A DNA stretch of 64,000 nucleotides from Tetraselmis striata (GCA_006384855.1 VCJN01003243.1:109396-173395), one strand, 5' to 3'; positions 43,490 through 56,866 are shown, counted from the stretch's first letter. Translations and numbers: made by a program. The notes: a model not told the origin generated them from the sequence alone.

Positions 43490-46400
43490 GATTCAACTGT
43501 CAAGTTACTTCATACAATAGCGATTAAATACGGCAACATAGTAATAATACGAATATATTGCAGGAATTGTATAAATACTCAGCACCAACGCGGTGTGAGC
43601 ATGCACCCTGGGGTGGTTCCGCCACATGTGGGCGGAGGAGGGTCTCACTAGTTGACCAGCGACGTTGTCATCAAGACATGGCAGCGGGTGGGGTTACGGG
43701 GACACTGGAATAATTTACTTGTATGATCCCGCGGATGATGTATCATGTATTTGCCCGTGTACCGTACGAGTTGTATCTCGGAAACTTCGCTGATGGCAAC
43801 ACACACGATCGGCCGTCGCCGGCATCTATCTAGCGGTCATTGTCTCGTATGGGGATTTATTTTGCCAGACGCGTCCTCTAGGGGTCCTCTGGCTACCGGG
43901 CATCTTGTCTTGGACGGCCACATGAATATTTGAGTATTTCAAGGCCCGTCCTCCCAGTGTCCCTCGTCCGAGGGCCGTTAGTGCACTACAGTTGTAACTC
44001 CCTCAAAATGGACGATGGCTAAAGAAGTAATGGAACATATTGTTCAGCTACTCATAATATATCGTCGATCGTCGTTGCGCTAATATATGCCACGAGTGGT
44101 GGCCAATCGATACATGAATACATGTACGGGTGGTAGTAGAGTCGGACTACGAGTATCATTAGCTGGCCCAGATTAAATTATCATTGTATTATGGACCTAG
44201 CATGGGTCGTTACCGCAGTCGTAGGGCTGGATCATGGGCCGTGCTCCGGTCTGAATGGTGAAATTCATGCTTTCCAACCCGACCACCAAGACATCATCCT
44301 TGACCAGCCGCTGCCTCAAGACGTACGCAGAAATTAGACGTGGGCACAAATAAAAGTGCACCCATTGGGTGCAAATGACACCACCCTTATATTATTACAT
44401 ATTATTTTAAATAATTATTTAAAAAGAACATATAATAGATTTATATGTTATTTCCAGTGTATATTTCCGCCTATTGGTACCTCTACATGATGCTATATAT
44501 CGGTACGGCCAGATGTTGTGCTGATATGCTCGTCGCAATCCTAGCTATCGACGACACTACGTTGACCGCGGCTGTTTACGAGCCCTTCCATGCCGATGCA
44601 AAAGGCAAACCTCTCATGCCCCTATGTTTGTACGCGCAGACAAAAGGAGGGAAGAAGTCGGTTGACACAAGCTAGAAGAAGTGCGTGGCGCTTCCTTGGG
44701 AGCTTGTAGAAGCCGTCCCTCAGTCGTACGCGAAGCCCATCCACGACGCATCGCTTCGGGAAGTCGAGAGCTGTTCAACGTGGACGGCACCATGGTCAAA
44801 AACATTCGTTCATTAAACATGTTATGTTGTTCACTTGTGAAAGTTGCCTTTTTTTTGAGCCATTTTGCACGAAATTCTCAAAACGCATGTTTTGGAGGCA
44901 CAATTGCACAAAATCCCCTTGGTTGCACTCGATTTCACTATTTACCCGCGCAAAGCGTGCAAAATTGGGCATGCGCAGAGCGGATGCGAGGAAAAACCTA
45001 AGTCAGGACGCGCGCCACCCCATCAATTCATTGCGTTTGACGTCGTATGATCGTGGGGCAAGCGTGCGAGGGCAAATACTTTAAGTGTCTAATTGTTACA
45101 GTGCTCAAATCGCATTGTCTAATGGGCACGAGTAGCCAACACTCGCACCCCCCTCCCGCCCCCCACAAAGGCCCCTACAGATACGTACAACGCCACTGTC
45201 TATCATCATGTTGTCGACATGTCCAAAACGCACTTGCTTCTTCTCGTCTGCATTGAAGCGGTGGTCGTTGAGCAAAGTGGCAAACAAGTTGCATTTGGTG
45301 AAACGCTTGGCCTTCGGAATCTTCACATGCGGAAAGAATTGAAGGCACGCTGACTCGGCGGAAGGAGGAAATTGATGTGGGCTTCCCTAAATCAATTTGG
45401 GGACACAATGAAATGTTAGATAGTGTATGTTGCCGATTGAAGTCAAATACCCATTACTAGGACCCGCGGAAAGGAAGCACTCATTGTTACGATCCTTGCA
45501 GTCGGCACCATACATCAAGTTGTACACTCGGGACTTTCTCATCCAGCATGGCAACTAGCATTGCGCTTGCCCGCCAGACACGGTTTAGTATGTATGCTCA
45601 AGGCTGCCGCTAGCGTAGGTATCATAACAAATTCACCTACTGTCGTACCTCGAACTATGGTAGGTACTACCGCGGTAGTAGTCGCTAACCAAGTAACCAA
45701 ACCCAGCATCATTACCCGCCATGTATACTCGTACAGTGCTCGACATTAATAATAGCGCGACAGTACTTGCTACCGCCGCGATACCAGTACTACTACTGTA
45801 GTAGTATAGTAGTAGTAGTAATATAATAATGTCGTCGCTCGTATACTGGTAGCGACGCTACGGCTCGCGAGGTCATGCCGTACTTTACGAGTGAACCGCG
45901 ATCGTGCGACCCGCGTTCGATATATGCCTGGGCGGCCGCGCGCAGCTCGTCTCCGTGTATTTATTATTGCACCTGCCCTCGGTTGCTGGATACGTCTGGC
46001 GCCGATGAGAATAAATCCTCGTAATCCTTGTACTGTACAGTATTCGTGTCGTCGCTGTAATATACAAATACCAGTACTCGGTAGAGCAAATATGCCGTGT
46101 ACTGGTGTACCAGCACTCATCATTCGCGCGCGCCGCGACAACATCCAGCACTTCTCAGCCGCCTTTCCCCTGTATCAAGCGCAGTAATGCTGTAGTACAC
46201 TAGTACCCGGGAGGCCGGCACAGCCTCCGCTCCGCCCAGTCGACCGCCCGCCAGCCCGCCAGCCCCGCCAGCCCACCAGCCGTCGCCAGCCCCCCCAGCG
46301 CCAGCCAGGCAGCCCGCCGTCAGCACTCCCACGGCCCTCTCTCGGGACTAGCTGCGCATCTTCGGGGGTTTTCCCTGTCGTCGCGGTTGCGTGTGGCGGC

Positions 46401-46689
46401 GAGGACCCCTCGATCGGCCGCGCGGTTATTAGGATATTAACCGTTTAATTGCCTGCGTCGAGCGCCCCCCCTCCCCCCCCCCCCCCCCCCCTTCCCCCCT
46501 CTCATGCAGGCCCGGTCGAACAGGCCAGGCCAGGCCAGGACAGGCCAGGACAGGCCAGGACAGGACGCTACGAGGTCGGGACAGGACTCCTGGTGCATCC
46601 AGGACCCGCTCCGCAGGCAAGATTGCCCCGACCGCGGTACCCGGTACAGTACCAGAAATAGTATAATAATGTACTCGCTAGCTACGGGT
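43490..46689. other. Repeat-rich region without a supported gene
   Basis: The stretch 44,340-44,460 is AT-rich. Weak peptides such as YEPFHADAKGKPLMPLCLYAQ (plus, near 44,570) and KIPKAKRFTKCNLFATLL (minus, near 45,300) look like transposon debris in broken frames. A TAG/TAC trinucleotide tract lies at 45,785-45,830, a 26-base C-rich tract near 46,465-46,495, and (CCAGGACAGG)n-like repeats at 46,525-46,570. Confidence 0.4.
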
Positions 46690-47050
46690 AGCAGCAAAAT
46701 ATATTTACATCGGGGCTTTCACAAAAACGCACTACAAAGAGAACTAAGAGCAATTATGAGAGGTTGCCAGCAAAAGAGATACTTAAGCCTGAAAACAAGG
46801 TCGAACAGGAGGACAGGGAGCCAATAGACAAAAAGGAGCCAAGGGAACCACGAAGTCACTTAGCTGCCAGAAACTCCAAGAACCCCCGCCCCGGGGTAGG
46901 CTATCAGGCACGGCGAGGACGCTTGCAGCCAATGACCCGGGTCATAGCAACACATGCCGACGAACGACGCGACGCGGGCGCAGGAGCACCATCACGTGCC
47001 ACACGCGCGGCCGCGACCCCGCCAAGAACATTGTCTGCATGAGCCATGTT
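46690..47050 (+). repeat. Second copy of the 13.1-kb short interspersed element
   Basis: It aligns over about 350 bp with 13,160-13,510, including GGGCTTTCACAAA, AAGGAGCCAAGGGAACCACGAAG, CGGGGTAGGCTATCAG, GCAGCCAATGACCCGGGTCA and CATCACGTGCC. It has a 12-base insertion (CACACGCGCGGC-like) after the last block. Flanking direct repeats were not recognised. Confidence 0.7.
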
Positions 47051-47605
47051 GATGAGCAGGTAGCAGCAGCGACTACTAATAGTTGCATGAGCTAGCTGCA
47101 AAGGGCACTACTGGTACTACTGGCGACTACTGGTACCTGTACCTGTACTGGTAGCGACGGCTCGCGAGGTCATCCCATATACTGAACGAGTACACCGCGG
47201 GCGTCGTGCCACCTGCGTGCGCGGGCGCTGTCTTCAGATACCTGCGTCTCCGTCTACAAGTATTTGCAGTTTTGCACGACTAGCGGCATTGACGACAACC
47301 AGCAGCGGCCTGCTCAGACGCAAGCAATGTTATGGGCATAATCTCTCGGAGCTTAGGGGCTCGGGTGCCGTCGGGGTCGCGATGGGCAGTTGCAACTCAG
47401 TGATGGCGGGTCCAGCGGACGCTACTACGGGGGCGCGCGGCATAGAATGATATGTGTATAACGGTGTAACGTAGTTGTGTGTGACGACGCAACTACGATC
47501 GGGTGGCTCGGTCGCGCAATTTGTTGATCCACAGGTCTGTATATGTTCATCTGTTAATAGCGTACGTGGTGTGGAGTGGTGTGCAACACAACCCCCTCGA
47601 CTCAC

Positions 47606-47975
47606 CATGCGTCCATCCACAGCATGGACGCACCATGCGTCCATCCACAGCATGGACGCATGGCGACTGTGGAGGGAAAACGAATACCAAATCCGTATAC
47701 AATGTTCGATACGAAAGGAGCTCTTTACCTCAAAGCGAATATACTCGTTGATGTACTCAGTTATGTTTTTATGTGCCATGCGTCCATCCACAGCATGGAC
47801 GCACCATGCGTCCATCCACAGCATGGACGCATGGCGACTGTGGAGGGAAAACGAATACCAAATCTGTATACAATGTTCGATACGAAAGGAGCTCCTTACC
47901 TCAAAGCGAATATACTCGTTGATGTACTCAGTTATGTTTTTATGTGCCATGCGTCCATCCACAACATGGACACAG
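47606..47975. repeat. 171-bp direct repeat with palindromic 29-mers
   Basis: The landmark CATGCGTCCATCCACAGC starts at 47,606, 47,777 and 47,948, a 171-bp period. Within each unit the word CATGCGTCCAT-ccacagc-ATGGACGCATG is an 11-bp stem with a 7-base loop and appears twice. The intervening 110 bp (GGAGGGAAAACGAATACC..., ending TTTTTATGTGC) are nearly identical between units. The period is a multiple of three, so open frames of over 200 codons exist on both strands without evidence of a gene. Confidence 0.85.
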
Positions 47976-49509
47976 ATATATTCGAGCCAGATAATAATAG
48001 CCTTGCTTGAAATCAGGCAAGGAATTCATTGCAGCAGTACCCAGGCGGAAAGGAAAACGGTTAACGGAAAAGGAATGGACACACTCGACTGAACTAGTAG
48101 AAGGCTAAATTAATGAAAAGGCACTCACCTGGAGCCTGGGTGCCGATGGGTCAATGGGCGAGCCAATGAGTCGAAAGAGGCACTTGTTGCTTTTGCAACA
48201 AGGGTGAACGGCCTTGCGGTCGCATGAGTCAACAACAAACACGCACGAGAGGATGCCCTCTTGGGTATCGCGATGAAAGCTCAAACCGGTGGTCTTTCCT
48301 CCACCAATCGCGCCATCGCGTTGAATGTAGCGATACTCGGCTTGGCCAAGCTTACCGGAATGGCGAGGTTTATTTGGCATGATGCAAGTGCCGTGAATCG
48401 GCTTGGAAGATGGAGTGAGCGCCATCGGATAGGAAGGGGGAGGTGGGGATGAGCGACGGCGAGAGAGTGTGAAATGAGAAGAACTCTGATGGTGGACCGC
48501 CCCACGATCGCCCTCAGTCAAACCTTGGGTGGTATTTCGGATTGTATGTTGACTCGCCGGTCAAAGGTTGCCCTCCATATCTGTGGTTGCGAGCACCCGG
48601 TCAACGCAATTCACATACCGATCAATCTCAGTACATCGTACAGTATGGATTTATTTATCGAACCAGTACTACTGTAAAACTACAGTAATTGCTGCTATAC
48701 AATACATTCCGTAATACATCGATGTATGCGCTCTTTCAGTACTTTGTGCGAAGCCCATGTGGCGGCGGCGCGCCGCCGCCGCCATCGGGCCCCATCTGCT
48801 GACCAAGGGCTGCTGACGAGAGTTCATAACTCACTTCTCCACCACCCTCAACACCACCATCTGCTTCCTCGCGAGCCTGCCCAGACAGGTCCGACGCGTT
48901 CCCGGTACGGACCGAGCCTTGCCATTTCCTTTGCCTGAACCTAAGCTTTGGTTGGATGCGGTATCGCTCGCGACTGAGCAGGTCAAGCGCGGGATCAGGT
49001 CATCCTATCTGCCCAACGCCCCTACCGGTCAACCGCCAGGTAACGCCCATGAACCCACAACTTCGCACTCCACCCAGCCCCGCCCACCTCAATTGCTGAG
49101 TGCCGAATCCTGCGCCGCTAGCCTACTCACGCCTCCTCGGGCTCTCTGTGTCTCCGCATCGATATGTTGCTGTACTGACCAATTTGTGCCAATGGCGCTG
49201 CTGCGCGCCTGCAGGCGGCGGCCACTCGGCGGCCTCATGCAATCCTGGATATCGAAGATCTGGAACTCGCCATCAACAGCTCTACCCGGCGAACAAGAGT
49301 CCAACCCTGCTGGGGGCGAGAGTAACCACCTGCAACTGAATCGCAACAGGTGAGAGAGGCCTCGTCCATCTTTTCTAGCTAAATAACTGTTTCAAGAGCC
49401 CTTGCTTACAGTAGGATGCCCGGTTTTATATTATAATGGACATTTTATATCATCCCATTTGTTTTGGGGTACTACATGATACATTGATTTGTAGTAGTCT
49501 GCTTGCCTG

Positions 49510-50180
49510 CGTCCACGCTGTGGTTGGAAGCATGCGTCCATCCTGTGGATGGAAGCATGTGTCCATGCTGTGCATGGACACATGCGTCCATGCTGTGGTT
49601 GGAAGCATGCGCCCATGCTGTGGATGGATACATGTGTCCATGCTGTGGATGGATACATGTGTCCATGCTGTGCATGGACACATGCGTCCATGCTGTGGTT
49701 GGAAGCATGCGTCCATCCTGTGGATGGAAGCATGTGTCCATGCTGTGGATGGATACATGTGTCCATGCTGTGGATGGATACATGTGTCCATGCTGTGGAT
49801 GGATACATGTGTCCATGCTGTGGATGGATACATGTGTCCATGCTGTGGATGGATACATGTGTCCATGCTGTGCATGGACACATGCGTCCATGCTGTGGAT
49901 GGAAGCATTGCGTCCATGCTGTGGATGGATACATGTGTCCATGCTGTGCATGGACACATGCGTCCATGCTGTGGATGGAAGCATTGCGTCCATGCTGTGG
50001 ATGGATACATGTGTCCATGCTGTGCATGGACACATGCGTCCATGCTGTGGATGGAAGCATTGCGTCCATGCTGTGGATGGAAGCAATGCTTCCATCCACA
50101 GCATATGGACGCATGTTTCCATTATTGCTTCCATCCACAGCATGGACGCATGTGCCCATGCTGTGCATGGATACAAGCGT
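49510..50180. repeat. 25-bp minisatellite, ~26 units, with an inverted end
   Basis: Units of the type TGCTGTGGATGGATACATGTGTCCA repeat in one orientation from about 49,510 to 50,085, with variants (GGTTGGAAGC, GCATGGACAC, a 26-bp form with CATTGCG). From 50,086 to about 50,150 units run in the opposite orientation. The core GTCCATGCTGTGGATGGA is the complement of the palindromic word at 47.6-48.0 kb. No unit has a stop in most frames, so long frames are open on both strands. Confidence 0.9.
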
Positions 50181-52262
50181 CCTGCGAAAGCTCGCCTAGA
50201 AATTTGGTCGGTGTAAGCTTCCGCATTTGTGGCCTGCATTGTAAATAGTGTTGATTTTATCTATTTTGAATATATTGACTTACATATGGAGCTGATGTTT
50301 GATGACAATGCCCTGAAAATATGCGTAATTCTTGATAAATTTACAATTCAGCGAATTTTGAAGTCGAGACGCCTTTACTTAGGGGTTAATTATGAAATAT
50401 ATCAGGATCAAAATTCAGGTGAAGTGTTTATAAGATATAATTTACCATAGTGTTTCGTGGGGAGTATGTGATCACTCACAGCATGGAAGCACTATTGTAT
50501 TTTGATAACCAATATAATACCATCATTTGTAGTTAATTTTACAAATTTCTCAAAATGGTATCTAAGACATCAAAAATACGAAAATTCAAAGGCACATCGT
50601 GATATTAAAGGTTTAGTTGAGCGTGAAATATGCGGTGTTGTCCCTTGGTTAACAATCATTGTTGTGTTACTATTGTGTTACTGTATTATTGTATTTTGCG
50701 TGATTTTTTTTTTAAATCTCGCGCCCGTAATATAAATAGATGTTGTCTTGCCATCTATCTTAACAAAATACTAAGTAGTACGACATGTATGGTCTTCCTG
50801 GTACTATTTTGTCAACTGCTTGCGTCATTTACTCGGCTTCCGACCAGCCCATCGTGTCACCAAATAGCACGAACTTGGAGGCGCTCCGAGCGGCTGCCTT
50901 GAGAACGGAATGGGGCAGAGGGAAGAATCTTTCCGCCAAAATTCTGGCTGCGGAGGGCGCAACCCGTTCACGGCCTATCCGAGGACATCCCGGAGATAAA
51001 AAGTTGTCGGCTGAAGAAAAAGTCGCAAAGCGCGAAGCGGGAAGAGATGTCATCGACAACCTTCCTTACGACTGGACCAATAAGCGGCGCAAGACCAAGC
51101 CAATCTGAGTTGAAATCCATGCGTGTAGACACTTGGGCGGCCGCGCCTATCTTCCAATTGAGAGCCGGCCATGAATACATGTGTAACAATGTGTCACCGC
51201 AACTGGTTTTGGAGCAATCATCTGCATATTATTCATGTCCTCACTTCATGCCTTTCGGCTGCATGACAAACATTATGGTTTCGGAGCTTGTCTAGTAGAC
51301 GTTACTCTTGCATTGCTTTAATTATCATCCATGTTTTGCTGCATGCTAGCTTTGATCATACATGAAAATAGCAATGGCAATGTTATGGTTTCCAAGGATG
51401 ATAGACCATTTCTATTACAGACTTAGTTAGCCATACTAACACCTCAGCGCGGCCCACGTTACTTGGCAATACAGTACCAAGTTATTTCCGTGGTCATCAT
51501 CTGTACCAAGTTGTATCCGTGATCATCATGTTGACCCATCCATGCTAGCCCGGGGACAAGGCGTCGGCACTTCGATTATTTTGTGGCGTGTGTCTGGTCC
51601 CCTGAAAACAAGGGTTTTGAGGCCAACATTGCTTAACACCGCAACCATGAAACTTTTGGCGAACCTAACATTTATTTTGAATCAATGTTCAAAAAGAAGT
51701 GGTGCGGTAAAAGCGTCGTGAAGACATAGTCGTGAAGACATGAAGAAGTGAAGACTTGAAGACATACATACGCGCAAACTACGGATGGGTGGCAAATCAG
51801 CCAGCAACTGCGTCCACGCCATGTCAACCACCCCCGCGCAACGAAAACCCAGCGTCGTTGTCAAGCTTAGCGCCGCCACGAAGAACGAATTGCTTGAGTT
51901 GGGAATGCTCAACGAGCGAATTGATAGCAACGTCATGTGGCTAGGCGTTGGATTTAATCATCACAGTTATTGAAATGCCTCCACTTTGTCCCATTTTGGA
52001 CAAAATGCTCCAAAACCGACATTGATATGCGTCGCGGCTTGTGTTCACGCGGATGAATGCCGCCCTGCAGCCTAGTTCTACGAACCCAAGCTACACCACC
52101 CGTGAGTCTTAAGTACTGAAAGTAGCCCCTGGAACTAGGGTATAACTAAACCCTACGGTGCAAAATGAAATCCGCGGTGCAAAATAGGTTGAATTACTGT
52201 TGCTAGGCGATCGGGGTTGATGCACGGGATTGTGTGTGTGATTCTGTCGGTTAGGTCGGAGA
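50181..52262. other. AT-richer region without a supported gene
   Basis: The sequence 50,230-50,760 is clearly more AT-rich than the window average. A plus-strand frame (50,785-51,108) has KKLSAEEKVAKREAGRDVI but no known domain. The word CAACCTATTTTGCACCG (minus, near 52,175) also occurs on the plus strand near 41,893. Confidence 0.4.
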
Positions 52263-55200
52263 TCATGGTGTCTCTGCTGGGAAATCAGCGACATGTTTGT
52301 TGCCCGCGTCCGTGAATGGTACGTTCCAGCGACCGCCGCTCAGGATTTCTAGCTCGTTGAGGAGGAGTTTAAGCGTGTTGTTGTGTCGGTCTGTCTTAGG
52401 GCCGGCCATGGAGGAGCAATTGCCTGCCATGTGGCCGTTGCTGAGGTGTTGTCCGCATTTCCCGCATGTGAAGGACGGATGGCCTTTGCGTCTCATTCGG
52501 CTTGAGTGTGTTCCCCACATGAACTCCAGCATGTGGATTCTTTCCGAGGTCAGTGGTGATCCGAGGGGGTGACAAGGTCCGGCATTACACATGTGGCCAA
52601 CGCCTGGTCTATGAGGTGGGAGTGTAGGGTTTCGTTGGAGGCGTCGCAGCTTGCTACTGTAGCGTTGGCGTGTTTCCGGAGGGCGGCTTTCAGATGGTGG
52701 CTTCAGGGTGTGGGTGGGTGTTGGCGCGCCTTGGCATGGGTTCAGCCACACGTCTCCGATCGGCTAGTTCGGGAGTTGCGCCTACGGTTACGATAGTGTG
52801 AGGTGGGATTGTCCCATTGCCTACTTCGTTCGCCGGCGGTGCTGGTGTCGGCTTGTTCGTTGCCTTCGACCCCAATATGGGCTAACTTTGACTATCTGGA
52901 CGAGGATGGTGCGGAGTCCCAAATCCGCTCGGTGTCGGAGTTGGCGTACTATGTGTTCGAGTAGTATTTTGTGAGCGTGACGTCGTAACTACGGTGACCG
53001 GCCGGTACATCATGCGTTCTATTAGGTGAAGGGAGACGGCGCTATCTGAGAGGATGTGCTTCGGAAGGTCAAACTCGAGTGCCACCGATATGGCGGCCAA
53101 TTAGACTATGGTTATGGTGCGGCGAACTTCGTCTGCGTTCACTCCCATTGCGATGGGTTTATTGCCCGGCGTGTAGACCCCGGCGCCGATTCCCACCGCT
53201 CCACCGCGTGGATACGGGAGCCGTCGGTGTATGTAAAGCATTTTGGGTCGTGCCGTCGTTCTAGGGGTTGTATGGACGGGGTTAGTGTCGCCAGCGGGCG
53301 GAGTTCCAGTGCGCCGGGTGGTGTCTGCCAGTCGCGAGGCGGTTTGGGAAGACCGGGGCATGTTGCGGCTCTTGCTCCGTCCGAGCGTATGGGTATTTGG
53401 GTGGTGTTGAGGTGGAAGTGCAGCGTGCAGCCGGGGTACAAGACCATGAGGGCAGCCGACATCTTGGTCGAAGGTTCTACTGCGTTGACCTTTGGGAGGA
53501 AAGGGGCGGAAGCCACGAAGTACACCTCCACCGGCCATTTGGTGCCAAGGTCCTTGTTCGGGTCAGTCTGGGTGTGTTGGTCTGGGGACCGGAATTTAGT
53601 GAGATCCGCGGGCGGGAGCTCGCACATTTTTCCGCATGTAGGGGTGGTTGAGGAGATGAGCTTCCTTGTAGGACGCGTCTATCCACTCGGGGACGAGGAT
53701 GAGCACCGTGGCAGTAGACTCGTGCCTCTGAGCGTGCACGCTACGGAGAGCGTGTTGCACCGCTTTCATCATACATTTGTCGTCGGATTCGGGGTTGGCA
53801 AGGGACGTTTCAGCCCACAAGTACAGGTCGTTGGGGGGTCTAGCGCCGAAAACTACATCTTCAAGGTATTACATGCTATGATACTGGGAGGTGTAGATCG
53901 ACTTGTTGAGGGGTTGGCTGAAAAAGTTCTGTGCGGGCATGGAAGGCGGTCGTGATTGTCAGTGTAAAGCGGTCATCCGTGGGCCATCTGTTTCTTCGGG
54001 TTTGGTGTTTGGAATTGTCGTCGGCCGCACTCGTAAGGGTGCCCACTCTGCCCAGGAGCGCATAAAGCTCCTATGCAAACGTCTTCTTTGTTCGGTCCGG
54101 TCTGAAGAGAAAGTGGAGGTGTTCGACCCTTCGGCGGTCGAGGGTATGGGAGGCTGTGCTATCGTCCGGCTTGTGGAGCACTAATTGGTGTGCGTCCCGG
54201 ACGCTGAAGCATAATTCCCCCGTAGGCAGGGAGTCCCGGTCCGAATTGATGGTGGCGAGTCTGAATTTCCACTTGGCGTTTGTGGGGGGGGGGGGGGGGG
54301 GGGGGTGCCACGCGGCCGGTTGAGCGCCGGGGGGGGGGGGGGGGGGGGGGATTCCGGGTTATGAGTTTGGTTCGAATGCGATGGCTTGCATTGAGCGCGC
54401 ACGGTCCGGATTTCGTATCCATAATTGATTCGGCTATAGTTGCAAGGCCGGTTCCCAGTGGACCTCGAATAGATGGGTGCAAGTTGTTTTTCAGGACGCA
54501 TTTGGCACACCTGGCATCCGTGGCGAGGACGCAAGCATGGTGGACCACGTTATGGCACCCTGTGACTGGGCAGTTCCAGACTATGCATGCGGCGGGCGGG
54601 GAGGTGGCAGTGCGTACAATGACGTCGACCGGCGTTTTTTACTTCTTGTGGCGGAAGGCAGTCTTTGTTTGATGGGTGTGTACGAGGCCGGGATGAAGCC
54701 CATGTGCTTCTGGACGTTGATTTCTGCAAGGTTAGGGATTTTCCGGGCCCAGTGGACGAGGTATTGGTTGACGCCATCCGGTCCTCGGGCTGTGGAGGTG
54801 ATGCGGGTCACGTCGCGGGCTGGCAAGGGGGTTGCATGGACTGTGACGGGTTGCGTGCGGAATTGGGCCGTGCGGGCCTCGGCCGGGGAGCGCTGGGGGT
54901 GTAGGACCGGCGGGGCGAGTTGTGGGCGGCGTGCGGTGCGTAGAAGGATAACAATGTGTTGTGTACAGAAGTAGGGAGCCGACGCGTGTTGGGGGAGTGG
55001 TCGCGCAGCGGGGGTACGGTATCTCCTGGTAGGGTGAAAATTTGCGATAGGGTATGTAATGCCTTCGGAAGGGCGGATCGGATGATGGGTGGGGTGTGGG
55101 TGGGGGCGGCTATGGTAATCTCTGCGACCGTTTTGAGGCGTTTGTTCGTCGGTGGGTTGCTAGGGCGTCCCCCAAGGTCTCAAGGCCGACTGCCCAGAGC

Positions 55201-56866
55201 GGGGCCAACCTGCGCATTATTATGGCCGCGGTTTTAGGTTTGGCTTTGTATTGCTTTTACGTTGCGGTCCTATCAGCGGGGGGTAGGTGCTCTGAGAGTA
55301 TGGTCCGTGCTGCTGCCTTTGCGGCCTCGTGCCGGCAGTTGAAGGCCTCGCGGATGAACTTTGCGAGGTGTGTGTCGTCGGCGAAGACGTACGAGTAACT
55401 CGACGTGATGTGGACGTGCATGTCGCGGTGAATGTGCGTGAGGCTTCGCCGTGCCGGGTAGGAGTGAGAGGATGATGTGCATTCCTCCGGGCACTTGGCG
55501 TATCCGGCGACCGTGTCTTTGATGTGGGCCATGTAGATGTCCCCCCATCGGCCGGGTACGGTTAGTGTGTTCATTACGTGTTCTGCTGTCATTGAGGCGG
55601 TTTTGGCGCGGATGGGGGGGAAGCCGAGGCGGCCAAGTTGGTCTTGTGGGTGCTGCAAGGCTTGTCGCGGAAGGGACTTCGTGGCGGTAACCCGTACCGA
55701 GGGTGGCATCAAATTGGCGGAGTTGTTCCATGGAGAAGTGGCCGAGTTGTACAGAGAAGAGCTTCCCCTTATTCATGAGGGACTCGACTATACGGGCCTT
55801 CCTAGTGGAGGAGAGGCGCAGTGTGGAGATGGCCCGGCCTATGGGTCGGAGTTCACGGAATAGGGTGAAGTGGTGTGCCGCAAAGTTAAATGTCATATGA
55901 TATTGTGGTGGGGACCCCTAGGATTTTATGCGGTTGGTCCGGCGGGAGGCGGTCTATGGGTTTGAGATGGCCTGATACTCAGAGGAGGCGCAGGTGGGAA
56001 AGTTGTTGGGGGAGAGCCGCCCGGTTCGCGGGGGAGAGTGGCTTTGGTCTACACCGTAGGGCTCTAGTGGCCTTGCATTTGGAGACTTCTGCCGACATTT
56101 TTGTGTGTTTGCTGAGTTTGGCGAGTTGGCTTTTCATGTCCGCTAGTGTGGATGTGGTGATGCTTATGTCGTCCGCAAAACTGTGGCCGGCATAGGTTCG
56201 TCGATTGGGGTGGGTTTCCTCCCGCATGCAGTGGAGAGGGTAGCCCCGTCAACCGACCAGGAGCCACTGCAAGAGGGGTTCCAGGAAGAGGATGAATATG
56301 AAGGGGGATAGAGGGTCTCCGTGTAGGGTGCCTCTGTTCACTTGGACCTTTGCTGTTTTCCCCGCCCATGGGGTGTGATATGAGGTGGTCGTTTTGGAAT
56401 ATATGTGCCTGCACACAGCAATGTACTCTGTGGGCATGCCCATGTTCGTCATGGTTTTAAAGAGTATCTCGTGGTCGGTATAGTCAAAGGCCCCTTTGAA
56501 GTTAACATGTACCGTGTATATGTTCTTGTGGTGTTCCTTTGCGTCAGCATATGCGGTCATGATTGTGGTGAGACCATCGTGCAGCTGCATGCCTGGGACG
56601 AAGCCATCATTTGTGCCGCATCGAATGCCGTGTGCCCCGGCGTACGCAACCCTAATCTTGTGTAGGTCGGCTGTCCATAGCTTCAGCACACAGTTCATGA
56701 GGGCAATGGGAAGATAGCTGCCGCATTCAGCCGGGGAACCCCGTTTGTATAGCAGACATGTGACGCTAGTGCACCAGGTTGAGGGGGTGTACAAGTGCTT
56801 AGCCATGTGCTTAGCCATGTTTACATGGTGCATCATGCCTGTCACATTACAATGCCTGTGTGTCAT
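52263..56866 (-). pseudogene. 5'-truncated LINE (RT, RNase H, zinc knuckle), inactive
   Basis: From 56,866 downward: the RT opens with SVTCLLYKRGSPAECGSYLP and IALMNCVLKLW, then VHVNFKGAFDYTDHEIL (motif A), VNRGTLHGDPLSPFIFILFL (motif B-like) and, after a TGA at about 56,249, AGHSFADDISITTS (motif C, FADD). Thumb-like segments follow (ISTLRLSSTRKARIVESLM, QLGHFSMEQLRQFD, 55,690-55,870). RNase H pieces lie at 52,900-53,270 (CFTYTDGSRIHAVE, GAGVYTPGNKPIAMG, AAISVALEFDLPKHILSDSA), and the C-terminus has a knuckle-like CGKCGQHLSNGHMAGNC, ending in TGA at 52,263. An apurinic endonuclease domain is absent. The catalytic Asp of motif A is Asn (AAC), several frameshifts are present, and two 22-base G tracts interrupt the middle (54,284-54,350). 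It resembles I/Jockey-like or L1-like elements with RNase H; the exact clade is not clear. Confidence 0.7.

Noticed and set aside
49436..50248. Long Cys/His/Trp-rich open frames on both strands
   Set aside because: They arise because minisatellite units lack stop codons; there is no start context, domain or codon bias.
50502..50735. Small hydrophobic ORF in AT-rich DNA
   Set aside because: Low-complexity Val/Leu/Ile from AT-rich sequence; no start context or conservation evidence.
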